Assembly (NCBI GenBank): GCA_039819085.1
Contig: JBCBSQ010000009.1
Coordinates: 48,839-112,838 of the forward strand
Source: MED-G105 sp039819085
GTDB lineage: Bacteria; Pseudomonadota; Alphaproteobacteria; Caulobacterales; Parvularculaceae
DNA length: 64,000 nucleotides
Direction: 5' to 3'
Shown piece by piece: positions 34,403 to 43,644 of this stretch (within the stretch, counting starts at the first letter, position 1; each line of letters opens with the position of its first letter). The position numbers were made by a program, and so were the translations under genes. Under the pieces are notes generated by a model, which saw only the letters and a program-made list of their open reading frames with translations, ran no database searches and had not been told where the DNA came from.

Positions 34403-34865
34403 CTTTGCCCCTCCGTCGACCGCGACCTGCCCCCTCGTAACCGCAGTTTATGTCATATTCACCGGCCGAACGAGCCCCTTGGCGGCCAACGGCGTTCGAG
34501 TGTGGCCCTAAAGCGTATCATCATTAACGCATTGATTTTCAAAAACTAAAATGATCAACGATTGGGATTATGCGCAAAAATTGCGCTTTATCCTTGACTA
34601 TGGGTTTGTTACGGTTCAATGAAGGTATTGTGACAGATATATGACACGTAGGAGCCGGCGAGCTTCTTACTCGCGCTGGCCTTCCGGTGTCGGCGCCGCG
34701 CAAAAGCGCTGACCGCCGCTGCTCCAAGACGTCGACATCTGCCCATTCGAAAAGGCTGCGCCGGGGCTCGACGGACGCGGCCGACAACCAACGCGCCTGA
34801 GGTTGCTTTGGGCGCGCGCGCTTGCTCGCCGTCAGCGGGAGGGCGCGAAGACAAAGGAGCCAAAA
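34403..34865. other. AT-rich intergenic region between divergent genes
   Basis: This 463-bp gap holds promoters for the stator-like operon (minus) and the small secreted gene (plus). It is clearly richer in A/T than its surroundings (34510-34640). It contains the perfect hairpin GCGCAA-AAA-TTGCGC (34572-34586) followed by TTTAT, and a TTGACT at 34594-34599 that could be a -35 element, though no good -10 lies at the right distance. No gene is supported. Confidence 0.5.
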
Positions 34866-35219
34866 ATGAGGAAACCACTGATCTTTGTTCTCACCGCTGC
34901 GGCGATGCTCGCCACACAGGCGTTTGCGCAGGATTTCGGACGCATGCCGACGGGCTATCAGGCGGCGACCGAGACGTATCTGAAATCGCGGATGCAGAAC
35001 CCGCGCGGCATGTCCGTCGCCTTTTCAGGCAAGCCCTATCGGGTGCTGCTGGACATCGGCGGGCGGCGGGGCGTGCCCGCCTGGGCGGTGAATGTGAAGT
35101 ACGACAGTCGCATTCAGCGCCAGCGCGGCCGCACGCGCGAGGTCGTCTTTTTCGTCAATGGACGACCGGTGGCGACGTCTAACGATCCACGCGTGAGATA
35201 TCGACGCGCCACCGTCTGA
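34866..35219 (+). CDS. Small secreted protein, 117 aa, unknown
   Basis: The ATG at 34866 is preceded by AAAGGAGCC, a near-perfect ribosome-binding site, and starts a textbook signal peptide (MRKPLIFVLTAAAMLATQAFAQ). The mature part of about 95 residues is basic and beta-rich (PRGMSVAFSGKPYRVLLDI, REVVFFVNGRPVATS), with no cysteines. I recognise no family. It stands alone between the AT-rich gap and typA. Confidence 0.75.
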   Translation: MRKPLIFVLTAAAMLATQAFAQDFGRMPTGYQAATETYLKSRMQNPRGMSVAFSGKPYRVLLDIGGRRGVPAWAVNVKYDSRIQRQRGRTREVVFFVNGRPVATSNDPRVRYRRATV

Positions 35220-35395
35220 CGCGGCCAATATCCGGCCAAGTCCCGAACGCAATTGTCATCGCCTCGCGCCGGAACACCTCGGCGCGGGGCGATTTCTGTT
35301 GGGCCTGATTGCGTCCGGCCTTGCGCGCGAGAGGAAACCGTCTAAAGCGGGCGTCGTTTCCGTATCTCAGATCTGACCTTTAGGCGGCGCACCCC

Positions 35396-37249
35396 ATGAC
35401 CGAGTCGACGCGCGGTTTGCGCAACATCGCGATTATCGCTCACGTCGACCACGGCAAGACGACGCTCGTGGACGAGATGCTGCGTCAGTCCGGGGCGGTG
35501 CGCGAAAACGCCGACATGGCGGAACGCGCCATGGACTCCAACGACATTGAGCGTGAGCGGGGCATCACCATTCTCGCCAAGTGCACCAGCGTCGTGTGGT
35601 CGCCAGAGGGCGGCGATCCCGTTCGCATCAATATCGTCGACACGCCGGGGCACGCTGATTTCGGCGGCGAGGTGGAGCGCATCCTCTCCATGGTCGACGG
35701 CTGCGTTCTGCTGATCGACGCCTCTGAAGGGCCGATGCCGCAGACCAAGTTCGTGTTGTCGAAAGCGTTGGGACTTGGACTGAAACCGATCCTGGTGCTG
35801 AACAAGATTGACCGGCCGAGCGCAGAGCCGGACGCGGCCCTTGACGCAGCTTTTGACCTGTTTGCAGCGCTTGGCGCGGATGATGAGCAACTCGATTTTC
35901 CAACCCTCTACGCGTCCGGCCGCGACGGCTGGGCGGCCAGAGAGCCTGATGGCGCGCGGGAAAACCTGGCGCCGCTGTTTGAGACTATCGCCGCCCATGT
36001 GCCGAGCCCAAAGGTCGATGAGGACGCCGAGGGCCAGCCATTCCGCATGCTGGCGACGACGCTTGAAGCCGATCCTTATCTCGGCCGAATTCTCACAGGT
36101 CGGATCGTCTCCGGCGTTGCGCGGCCAGGCGCGACCATGAAGGCGCTCTCGCGTGATGGCGGCGAAATCGAACGGGTGCGGATCACAAAGGCGCTTGCCT
36201 TTCGCGGGCTGAAACGCCAGCCGGTAGACGAAGCAGGGCCTGGCGACATCGTCGCGCTCGCCGGCTATCAGAAGGCGTCAGTCTCCGATACGCTTTGCGA
36301 TCTCGCCGTTACGGATCCGCTGCCGGCGCAGCCGATCGATCCGCCGACGCTGTCCGTCACTATTGCGGCGAACGACTCGCCGCTCGCCGGCCGGGAAGGG
36401 GACAAGGTTCAATCCCGCGTCATCCGGGAACGGTTGATGCGCCAGGCCGAAGGCGACGTCGCCATCCGGGTTACGGACGCTGAAGGAGGCGACGGCATGG
36501 AGGTCGCCGGCCGCGGCGAGCTTCAACTCGGCGTTCTTATCGAGAATATGCGCCGGGAAGGATTTGAACTCGCGGTCTCGCGGCCGAAAGTGGTCACACG
36601 GACGGATGAAAACGGGCAACTGCTGGAGCCGATCGAAGAAGTCGTCATCGACGTTGACGAAGAATATTCCGGCGCCGTCATTGAGACGTTGAACCGCCGC
36701 AAGGCGGACCTGCAGGAAATGAAGCCCGCCGGCGCAGGGAAGACGCGACTCATTCTGCACGCGCCGGCGCGCGCGCTCATCGGCTATCATGGCCAGTTCC
36801 TTACAGACACGCGCGGCTCCGGCGTGATGAACCGATCATTCCTCGAATATGCGCCGCATCGCGGGCCCATTGAAGGACGGCGCAATGGCGTGCTCATTTC
36901 AAACGGGGACGGCGACAGCGTTCCGTATGCGTTGTGGAACCTCGAAGAACGCGGCGTCATGTTCATCGGTCCCGGCGAGCCAGTCTATCAGGGGATGATC
37001 ATCGGCGAGAACGCCAAGGATGACGATCTCGACGTCAACCCGCTCAAAGCCAAGCAGCTCACCAACATCCGCGCCGCCGGCAAGGACGAGGCGGTGAAGC
37101 TGACCCCGCCGCGCCGGCCGACGCTGGAGCAGGCGATCGCTTACATCGGCGACGACGAGCTGGTCGAAGTGACGCCGAATTCAATTCGCCTCCGGAAGAT
37201 TGAGCTTCTGCCGCACATGCGCAAGAAGCGCGCGAAGGCGTTGGCGTGA
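35396..37249 (+). CDS. typA: Ribosome-associated GTPase TypA/BipA
   Basis: This 617-aa translational GTPase shows G1 AHVDHGKTTLVDEML, the switch region ERGITILAKCTSV, G3 DTPGHADFGGEVER and G4 LNKIDRPSAEPD. Domains II, III and V follow, and then the BipA-specific C-terminal domain with RGSGVMNRSFLEYAPHRG. It acts in ribosome assembly and stress or cold adaptation. Length is normal and it appears monocistronic. Confidence 0.97.
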   Translation: MTESTRGLRNIAIIAHVDHGKTTLVDEMLRQSGAVRENADMAERAMDSNDIERERGITILAKCTSVVWSPEGGDPVRINIVDTPGHADFGGEVERILSMVDGCVLLIDASEGPMPQTKFVLSKALGLGLKPILVLNKIDRPSAEPDAALDAAFDLFAALGADDEQLDFPTLYASGRDGWAAREPDGARENLAPLFETIAAHVPSPKVDEDAEGQPFRMLATTLEADPYLGRILTGRIVSGVARPGATMKALSRDGGEIERVRITKALAFRGLKRQPVDEAGPGDIVALAGYQKASVSDTLCDLAVTDPLPAQPIDPPTLSVTIAANDSPLAGREGDKVQSRVIRERLMRQAEGDVAIRVTDAEGGDGMEVAGRGELQLGVLIENMRREGFELAVSRPKVVTRTDENGQLLEPIEEVVIDVDEEYSGAVIETLNRRKADLQEMKPAGAGKTRLILHAPARALIGYHGQFLTDTRGSGVMNRSFLEYAPHRGPIEGRRNGVLISNGDGDSVPYALWNLEERGVMFIGPGEPVYQGMIIGENAKDDDLDVNPLKAKQLTNIRAAGKDEAVKLTPPRRPTLEQAIAYIGDDELVEVTPNSIRLRKIELLPHMRKKRAKALA

Positions 37250-37325
37250 CGCCTTGGCCATGACGCGGGCGCAGCCATAGGATCCAGTTCCACGGTCCGC
37301 GCCCGCCTTCGCTGGAACTCGCGGC

Positions 37326-38141
37326 CTAGAAGCTCATGCCGACATTCAACTTGTAGAAGTCTCCCGGACTGTTGTCCTGGATCTCCGCTCCGCCTGTGAA
37401 ACGCGCGAAGAACCCTTCGGGCAGACTGAACTGAACGTACGCGCCGGCCCATTCATACGTCACGCCCGTGGTCCCGCCCGGGTAGGTGTTGCGCGAGTTC
37501 TGGAGAAGCTCGTAGTGGCCGCCGGCGGAGAAATACTTTCCAAACTTGTATCCTCCGTTCACCCACAAATGCAGGAAATCAAGCGCTGCGTCGCCGCCGC
37601 GCTGCTGGGCGGCGGCGTAATAGCCGCTATACCACTCCGCCTCGAACTTCTCGCCGCTGTAATTGATGGTGACGCTCGGGACCACGCCATCCGCAAAACG
37701 CGCGCCGACCACATCGCCGTCGTCGTTGATTTTGCCCCCGGACAGGAGTGCGCCATTAGTCAGGCCGACCTGCGGTTTGACCGTCAGGTCACCGTCGAGG
37801 AAATGAAAGTTCGCGCCGACGCCGAATTCCGTCCACAGATCGTCTCCCGTATTGCCGACACTGAGGCCGAATGACGGTCGCGTCCAAAAAATGCCGTAGA
37901 AAGAGAAATCAATGTTGTCGCTTACTGGAATCAGACCATTGAATGCCGGATAGAATCCGAAGAACGAGTCCTGATTAAGCGTGACGGTGTAAGAATTGCC
38001 GCGCCAGGCTTCTTCCTGCTCAGGGCCGGCTGTTTCCGCCTGAGCCAACGCCATGGTCGCCGTAAGCGGCCCGACGAAGCCTGCTGTAAGCCCAATGATG
38101 CGGGCTGTTTTTGATGGGTATCGCACGTTGAGACTCCTCAT
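37326..38141 (-). CDS. Outer-membrane beta-barrel protein, porin-like
   Basis: This 271-aa protein has a signal peptide (cleavage near ALAQAET, residue 34), then alternating hydrophobic strands rich in Tyr, Trp, Phe and Gly, such as NIDFSFYGIFWTRPSFGLSV and LWVNGGYKFGKYFSAGGHYE. It ends in FYKLNVGMSF, with the terminal Phe typical of barrels folded by BamA. It resembles small uncharacterised porin-like families and has no recognisable enzyme motif. Confidence 0.75.
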   Translation of the reverse strand: MRSLNVRYPSKTARIIGLTAGFVGPLTATMALAQAETAGPEQEEAWRGNSYTVTLNQDSFFGFYPAFNGLIPVSDNIDFSFYGIFWTRPSFGLSVGNTGDDLWTEFGVGANFHFLDGDLTVKPQVGLTNGALLSGGKINDDGDVVGARFADGVVPSVTINYSGEKFEAEWYSGYYAAAQQRGGDAALDFLHLWVNGGYKFGKYFSAGGHYELLQNSRNTYPGGTTGVTYEWAGAYVQFSLPEGFFARFTGGAEIQDNSPGDFYKLNVGMSF

Positions 38142-38476
38142 TGCTAAGCGTTGAGCGTCCCTTCACATGCGGCGTTTCTTTTCCCTTATCTTTATATGTT
38201 GCCGGAAATTTCTCTTACCCTCGAGGTAAGTCGAAGGCGCCATAGATTGAAGCGTATCCCACCTATGGAAATTAGCCGACAACTGTATGTTGCAACTACG
38301 TTTACGCATTAGGATTTTATGCCACGTCATAGATTCTCATAGAGGTTTATCGCGGTTTTCTTCGCGATGATGGAAAAATCAGCGGTGTTGTTGCAAAAGT
38401 GACACATCTCGGCGGGTGGGCCAGCCTGCCGCCGGACGGCAATACACGGAAAACAATTCGTACCAAAATCAAGAAT
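38142..38476. other. Upstream region of the barrel protein gene
   Basis: This 335-bp AT-enriched gap lies between the barrel gene (start at 38141) and the 3' end of the nucleoside transporter gene. It contains two short hairpins, CTTACC-CTCGA-GGTAAG near 38220 and ATCGCG-(8 nt)-CGCGAT at 38349-38368. It presumably holds the barrel gene promoter, possibly with operator sites. No gene is seen. Confidence 0.5.
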
Positions 38477-39763
38477 TCAGCCGACCCAGACGAGCCCGAT
38501 GACCGAGCCGCTCATCAGCGTCGCGAGCGTGCCGGAGACGAGCGCGCGCGGTCCGAGGTCCAACACGTCTTTTCGGCGATCCGGCGCGATGGCGGTCAGG
38601 CCGCCGACGATGATGCCGAGGCTGCCGAAGCTGGCGAAACCGCACATGGCGTAGACCATGATGAGTTCGGTCCGCTCACTGAGGACCCCGTCAGGCGTTT
38701 CCGCCAGGGAGACGTAGGCGATGAGTTCATTGAGCGCCGTCTTTTCGCCCATCAGCGCGCCGGCCGCCAGCGATTCCGAGGCTGGAACGCCCGCCAGCCA
38801 GACAAGCGGCGCGAAGAGGAACCCGAAAAGGCGCTCGAGCGTAACGGCTTCGCCGCCGATTGGTCCGAGAGCTGACAGGCATATGTTGATGAGCGCCGCC
38901 ATGGCGACAAAACAGAAGAGGCAGGCAAGGATATTGAGATAGAGCTTCAGCCCTTCGGTGACGCCGCTCATGAACGCGTCCATGGCGCCGGCGTATTTCA
39001 GGTCATCGCCCGCCGAGACGTCCGTGGGCGTTTCGTTTTTTTCCGGCGGGACCATGATCCGGGCCATGAGGATCGCCGAAGCCGCCGAGATGATCGACGC
39101 CACGAGTACGTGTCCGAGCGCGGACGGTGAGACCGGCCCGAGGATCACCGAATAGAGCACCATAACTGAGCCGGCGACGGTCGCGAGGCCGCCGGTCATG
39201 ACGACGAAGAACTCGCTTCGGGTTAGCTTGTTGAGATACGCTCGAATGAGCAGCGGCGCTTCGGTCTGACCCATCAAAACGTTTGCGGCGGTCGCCAGCG
39301 ACACTGCGCCGCCGACGCCGAAGGCGCGCTCCAGAAGCGCCGCGAACGCGCCGACCATCATTCGCAAGACGCCCAGGTGCCAGAGAAGCGCCGATAGGGC
39401 CGAAATGAAGATCACAAGCGGCAGGCCCTGAAATCCGAGAATGAACAGCGCGCTTTCGTCCGTCACGTCGAAAGGCGTCGCGCCGCCGCCGACATAGCCG
39501 AAGACGAACGCGCCGCCTTTGTTCGCCGCATTCTGAAGCGAGGCGACGACCGTGTTCAGATAGGCGAGGGCGTCGCGCGCGCCGGGCGTATAAAGAAGCG
39601 CGCTCGCCGTCACGATTTGAAAGGCGGTCGCGCCGAACGCCATGCGGAGGGGAAATCGGGCGCGGTCTTCGGAGAAGATCCAGGCGATCGCGCAAAAAGC
39701 CGCGAGGCCAAGGGCGCTTTGGAAACGTAGCAACGGGTCGGCGGCGGCGAGATAGTCTTGCAT
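38477..39763 (-). CDS. NupC-type concentrative nucleoside transporter
   Basis: The ATG at 39763 (MQDYLAAADPLL, 428 aa) is preferred; a GTG at 39775 would add four residues. The protein has the CNT layout: N-terminal helices, a gate domain with LGFQGLPLVIFISALSALLW, then ANVLMGQTEAPLLIRAYLNK containing the nucleoside-binding GQTEAPL, and a C-terminal CGFASFGSLGIIVGGLTAIA. It imports nucleosides with Na+ or H+. No nucleoside catabolic genes are adjacent. Confidence 0.95.
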   Translation of the reverse strand: MQDYLAAADPLLRFQSALGLAAFCAIAWIFSEDRARFPLRMAFGATAFQIVTASALLYTPGARDALAYLNTVVASLQNAANKGGAFVFGYVGGGATPFDVTDESALFILGFQGLPLVIFISALSALLWHLGVLRMMVGAFAALLERAFGVGGAVSLATAANVLMGQTEAPLLIRAYLNKLTRSEFFVVMTGGLATVAGSVMVLYSVILGPVSPSALGHVLVASIISAASAILMARIMVPPEKNETPTDVSAGDDLKYAGAMDAFMSGVTEGLKLYLNILACLFCFVAMAALINICLSALGPIGGEAVTLERLFGFLFAPLVWLAGVPASESLAAGALMGEKTALNELIAYVSLAETPDGVLSERTELIMVYAMCGFASFGSLGIIVGGLTAIAPDRRKDVLDLGPRALVSGTLATLMSGSVIGLVWVG

Positions 39764-39867
39764 GGGGGCGCACACTCGCCGCGTTCGCGCGCGCCTCCAA
39801 TGTCAGGCTGAGGCGACGCGGCTCTTGTTGCCGCCCGCGTCAATTTCCCGTACATGCCTGAGTTCCA

Positions 39868-39944
39868 GGACCCGTAGCTCAGCTGGATAGAGCGCCGCCC
39901 TCCGAAGGCGGAGGCCAGAGGTTCGAATCCTCTCGGGTCCGCCA
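39868..39944 (+). tRNA. tRNA-Arg (anticodon CCG)
   Basis: This 77-nt cloverleaf has the acceptor stem GGACCCG/CGGGTCC, discriminator G and an encoded CCA. The D arm is TAGCTCAGCTGGATAGAGC. The anticodon stem CCGCC/GGCGG has the loop CTCCGAA, giving anticodon CCG. The T arm AGAGG-TTCGAAT-CCTCT is perfect. It reads arginine codon CGG. Confidence 0.96.
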
Positions 39945-40102
39945 ATTCTCTACTCGCGGAGCATACCGTGCAGCGGTTTTGTGTGAGCGTAACAAGGGCG
40001 GGGAGCATGAGACTACTTAGAGCTTTGAAGTCAAAGGCGGCGACTGCGGCGCGTTCGGTTAGCCCGCCCCGCCGGAGGGCCTTTGGCCCGCGAGGTAAAT
40101 AG

Positions 40103-40207
40103 TGGCGGAGAACGGCGGGAGAATCTTCGAACCCGCAGACCAAAGCGGGCGACCGCCGGCCGCCCGGTCAGGGCGCCCACGCGGAGGACATCGCGCAGCG
40201 ATTCTCC
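40103..40207 (-). pseudogene. Probable decayed tRNA copy next to tRNA-Ser
   Basis: On the minus strand this stretch starts GGAGAAT and ends GTTCTCCGCCA, so an acceptor-like stem and CCA end are kept. GGGTTCGAA is present, but the T loop would be 12 nt and the D and anticodon arms do not fold properly. The sequence just past its CCA end, TATTTacCTCGCGG, matches the sequence past the real tRNA-Ser, TATTTcgCTCGCGG. This points to an old tandem duplication. It could also be chance plus a short flank duplication. Confidence 0.4.
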
Positions 40208-40220
40208 GCGAGCGAAATAC

Positions 40221-40312
40221 TGGCGGAGACGAAGGGATTCGAACCCTCGAAGCGGTTTAACCCGCTTACTCCCTTAGCAGGGGAGCGCCTTCGACCACTC
40301 GGCCACGTCTCC
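40221..40312 (-). tRNA. tRNA-Ser (anticodon GCT)
   Basis: This 92-nt class II tRNA has the acceptor stem GGAGACG/CGTCTCC, discriminator G and an encoded CCA. The D arm is TGGCCGAGTGGTCGAAGGC. The anticodon stem CTCCC/GGGAG has the loop CTGCTAA, giving GCT. The long variable arm is AAGCGGGTTAAACCCGCTT. The T loop is TTCGAAT. It reads serine codons AGC and AGU. Confidence 0.96.
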
Positions 40313-40496
40313 GCTGGCGAAAATGTCGACATTCCAGCCCTTATGCAAGCGCATATTCAAATGACTGGATCAGGCGGGCGCAGTCGGTCTCTGTCCCCTT
40401 GCGCTTCTTGCGCATGAACGTCCGGCGCCGACGCAACGCGCCCCGCGCGCATCACTGACCTAGGAGAACAGTAAGGAGGACGATCGCGCCCTTTTG

Positions 40497-43421
40497 CTAG
40501 TCTCGCTCGGGCCCGTCTGCGCGTGTCTGCGGCGCCTCTGTCGCGGGATCGGCGGCGTCTGGCTCGACCGCTGCGGCGGCGTCGGCGCAGGCTTCGTTGA
40601 CCGCGCCGCTTGTGAGCTCGGCGAGAACGCCGGCGTTCAGGTCCTGCGGCGTCGCTTCTTCAGCCTGGGCGGCGATGAACGCGACATAGCCCAGGCATGA
40701 CGGGTTCGCTGATGATCGAGACGGCTGAACCGCGGGCGTTTCAGAAACCGGGGCCGCGATCCTCAAGGCGTTCGCATTGACTTGAGCGTCGCTGGTCTCG
40801 ATCCGATCCGGCGATGCGAGATGTTCGAGCGTTGGCTGCGGCGCGACGTCAGTTTCCAACGAGGCGTCCGTCACGGATGGTCGGCTCGGCGCAGCGGTGA
40901 TTTGACTAGCGATCTCCTTGATCGGGTCGCTTGCGACCGCGGACGACGCAGCCGTTGACGGCGCTGGTTGAGTCGCGGCCGCGCGAGCGGGCGGCGTCTC
41001 TAGCGCCTGATCGCCAGTCGCCGGCTGGTCCGCATCGGGGGCCGGGACCGTCCTTGGCGGCGCGTTGGCGGCCTCAATGGACGGCGCTGCGGCTGGCCCG
41101 ACCGCTGGGCTTTGCGCCGCGTTTTCGACCTGCGCGGGCGCGTCCGCTGCGGTGTCTTCCGGTGCGCCTGTCGAGGTCTCAAACGGATTGTCAGGGTCCG
41201 ACGCTTCCGCCGCGGCGAAGAAAAGCTCCGCGATTTCGATCGTGCGGGCGGGCGCGGCTGGCAGGAGGCCGGCGGCGCGGATCGCCGGCTTCGCCCCGGC
41301 GCTTCCCGACGGTCCGCCGCTTTCTATGTCAGCTGAAAGGCCCCCCGCGAGAGGCGCCCCATTCAGAACGCTGCGATAAACCTGAGTGTTCTCAAGCACG
41401 CGCTGAACGTAATTGCGGGTCTCCGAAAACGGGATCAACTCGATCCAGTCGATGGGATCAATGGCGCCCGTGCGAGGATCGCCATAGCGTTCGATCCACT
41501 GCGAAACGCGGCCTTTGCCGGCGTTGTACCCCGCGAACACCATGGGCAGCGATCCGCCGAGGTCCGCGATCAGGTGGGAGAGGTGCGCGGATCCGATAAG
41601 CATATTGTAGTTCGGATCCTCAAGCAGCGCTGATCGTCTGTAGACGACCCTTTCCTTATTGGCCGTGATTTTCGCCGTCGCAGGCATCAATTGCATGATG
41701 CCGCGGGCGCCCGCCCGCGAATAGGCGCGCGGATTGAACTCGCTTTCCTGACGCGACAGGCCGAGGATCACCGCTGGTTCGACAAACTGCGAGGCTTCCT
41801 CCGGGACAAAGATTGTCGGGTAAGACACCTGCGGCGCAAAGACGCCACGGCGTACGCCCGCCTTGCCGGCGCGCACGGTCACATGCGGCGCGGGCAGCCG
41901 GGAGGCGGCGTCCGCGAGTTCAAGGAATTCGCCAGGGCTCTCCAGAACGTCGTCCAGATAGTACCCGAATATGAGAAACGCCCGCTGATCCCCGACTTCA
42001 CTCAGAATGCGGAGGGCCTGCGCGGCCGGACGCGAAGCGAAGCGCGCGCGTTCTTCCGGCGTCGGCGTCGGAGCTGCTTCAAACCCACGCTCCAGCGCTT
42101 TGCCGCCGATTCGTTCCGCGGCCAATTGTCCATAATAGGTGTAGGGATGATCAGCGGCCTTTGCGTACCAGATCGCCGCCGCGTCCGCGTCGCCCTCGGC
42201 GTCGTCGGTTCGGCCAAGCCAATAGTAGCCCCGCGCGAGCGAGATCGGCGCGGTGACGCTTGCGGTAAGCGCTGCGAAATGCAATCGCGCGCGCTCCGGG
42301 TCATCAAGGAATCTAAGGGCGATCCAACCGGCGTTGAACTCCGCTTCAGAAAAACCTGTTCCGCCGGGCGCGAGCCCATGGCCAGCGGCCATCGCGTAAG
42401 CGTCCGCATAAAGACGTTCATTGAGCGCGTACCGCATCAATAATTGGCGTTCGAACCAAATCGACGCTGACCCTTTTTCGCCTGGCGTATCCGGCTTGTA
42501 GGCGCGCGCGATCGACATGGCGCGCGGCTCGTCGCCAGCGCGACGGTAGTGCCGCATGGCCGCGTGGACGACACCGGCGCGGCCCCGGTCTTCGGCGCTG
42601 AGGCGTTCATAGGCGGTGCGCGCGCCTTTCGCTTGCAGGAGAAGAAGCGCTCGCGCGTTGGCGCGGCCGCGGGCCTTTGGCGGGAGGTAGCCGAATACGC
42701 GCCGCGCGTTCGTCACCTGGCGCCGGAACAATAGGTCGTCCACTCGCGCCTCATGGTCCTCCACCGTCAGGAGCCGCCCGAAGCGTTTCAGAAAATCGCG
42801 TTCCTGCGCCAGGGTGAACCGGTCATTGCGCCAGGCGTCGCTGACGATCGAACTCGCGGCGTCTTCATCGCCGGTCCCAAGAAATGCGCGCGCAAGCGAC
42901 ATCTTGCCTTCGATTGATTGTGGGTCTCTGCCCTCAAAGAAGGCGATAACGTCTTTTGCGGGGAGCGTCGTCGGCATGCGTTCTTCAGCATGCGCCTGAA
43001 TTCGCGATAGCGACGGCCAGTCAGGATGCGCATCAAGGAACGCCTTGGCGTCGTCGGCGCGCACGAGCGGATCTTTGGCGTCAAAATAGTACCAGAGCGC
43101 GAGACTTTTCGCGATCGGGTTCTCCATGGTCTCGATGGTGCGACGGGCTTCGGCGAACCGTTTGGCGGCGAGGTCCTTGCGCAGGACGTCGAGGCGCGCG
43201 AGGTCATTGCGGCTCGCATATTTCGGTTCCGGCGCGGGAGGCTTTACGCGCGGCATGACAGAGGCGGCGTTCAATCCCGCAGGTTGCGCGACGGACGGCG
43301 CAATTGAGAACCCCGCCAGGAGCGACGCCGCAATTGCGATGGCGCGCGCGCGCGACGTCACGCGGCGCTTGATCTTGTGTGCGGGGTCAAAAGCCCCTTT
43401 CCTCCGCCTTACGCCGGACAT
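40497..43421 (-). CDS. Soluble lytic transglycosylase with long C-terminal extension
   Basis: This 974-aa periplasmic enzyme cuts peptidoglycan glycan strands with formation of 1,6-anhydro ends. After a signal region (hydrophobic stretch near 27-45) comes an alpha-helical superhelical U-like domain (about 70-520), then the SLT domain: ILGLSRQESEFNPRAYSRAG with catalytic E559, GIMQLMPATA, and MVFAGYNAGKGRVSQWIERY. Typical Slt70 enzymes end soon after the SLT domain. Here about 270 further residues, rich in Ala, Pro and Glu/Asp, run to a cysteine-containing end, probably a disordered tether or interaction region. It is divergent from dapA. Confidence 0.93.
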   Translation of the reverse strand: MSGVRRRKGAFDPAHKIKRRVTSRARAIAIAASLLAGFSIAPSVAQPAGLNAASVMPRVKPPAPEPKYASRNDLARLDVLRKDLAAKRFAEARRTIETMENPIAKSLALWYYFDAKDPLVRADDAKAFLDAHPDWPSLSRIQAHAEERMPTTLPAKDVIAFFEGRDPQSIEGKMSLARAFLGTGDEDAASSIVSDAWRNDRFTLAQERDFLKRFGRLLTVEDHEARVDDLLFRRQVTNARRVFGYLPPKARGRANARALLLLQAKGARTAYERLSAEDRGRAGVVHAAMRHYRRAGDEPRAMSIARAYKPDTPGEKGSASIWFERQLLMRYALNERLYADAYAMAAGHGLAPGGTGFSEAEFNAGWIALRFLDDPERARLHFAALTASVTAPISLARGYYWLGRTDDAEGDADAAAIWYAKAADHPYTYYGQLAAERIGGKALERGFEAAPTPTPEERARFASRPAAQALRILSEVGDQRAFLIFGYYLDDVLESPGEFLELADAASRLPAPHVTVRAGKAGVRRGVFAPQVSYPTIFVPEEASQFVEPAVILGLSRQESEFNPRAYSRAGARGIMQLMPATAKITANKERVVYRRSALLEDPNYNMLIGSAHLSHLIADLGGSLPMVFAGYNAGKGRVSQWIERYGDPRTGAIDPIDWIELIPFSETRNYVQRVLENTQVYRSVLNGAPLAGGLSADIESGGPSGSAGAKPAIRAAGLLPAAPARTIEIAELFFAAAEASDPDNPFETSTGAPEDTAADAPAQVENAAQSPAVGPAAAPSIEAANAPPRTVPAPDADQPATGDQALETPPARAAATQPAPSTAASSAVASDPIKEIASQITAAPSRPSVTDASLETDVAPQPTLEHLASPDRIETSDAQVNANALRIAAPVSETPAVQPSRSSANPSCLGYVAFIAAQAEEATPQDLNAGVLAELTSGAVNEACADAAAAVEPDAADPATEAPQTRADGPERD

Positions 43422-43644
43422 ACGCGCGCCCCGTTCCTCTGCTGGGTTCCCCTCTCAATGCGGCCTAGAATAACAGCGCTCGCAAAAAATGCAGGCGATT
43501 TCCCAAGGATTTGACGGATGCGATATGACGCGGCGCGCATCCCGACATCGTCTCCTGGGTCGCCGCGCCGGGCTCTGAGTCATTGAACGCCTTGTCGGAA
43601 TCGCATTGCGAGGCCTAATGAAGGGCGTCGAGAGGAAAGGTAAA

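Noticed and set aside
34539..34878. Minus-strand open frames in the AT-rich gap
   Set aside because: There are no plausible starts or families. The region is better read as regulatory.
40103..40207. Selenocysteine tRNA
   Set aside because: The length and GGAGAATC/GATTCTCC pairing looked suggestive. However, no TCA anticodon sits in a proper loop, the T arm does not form, and no selA or selB is near.
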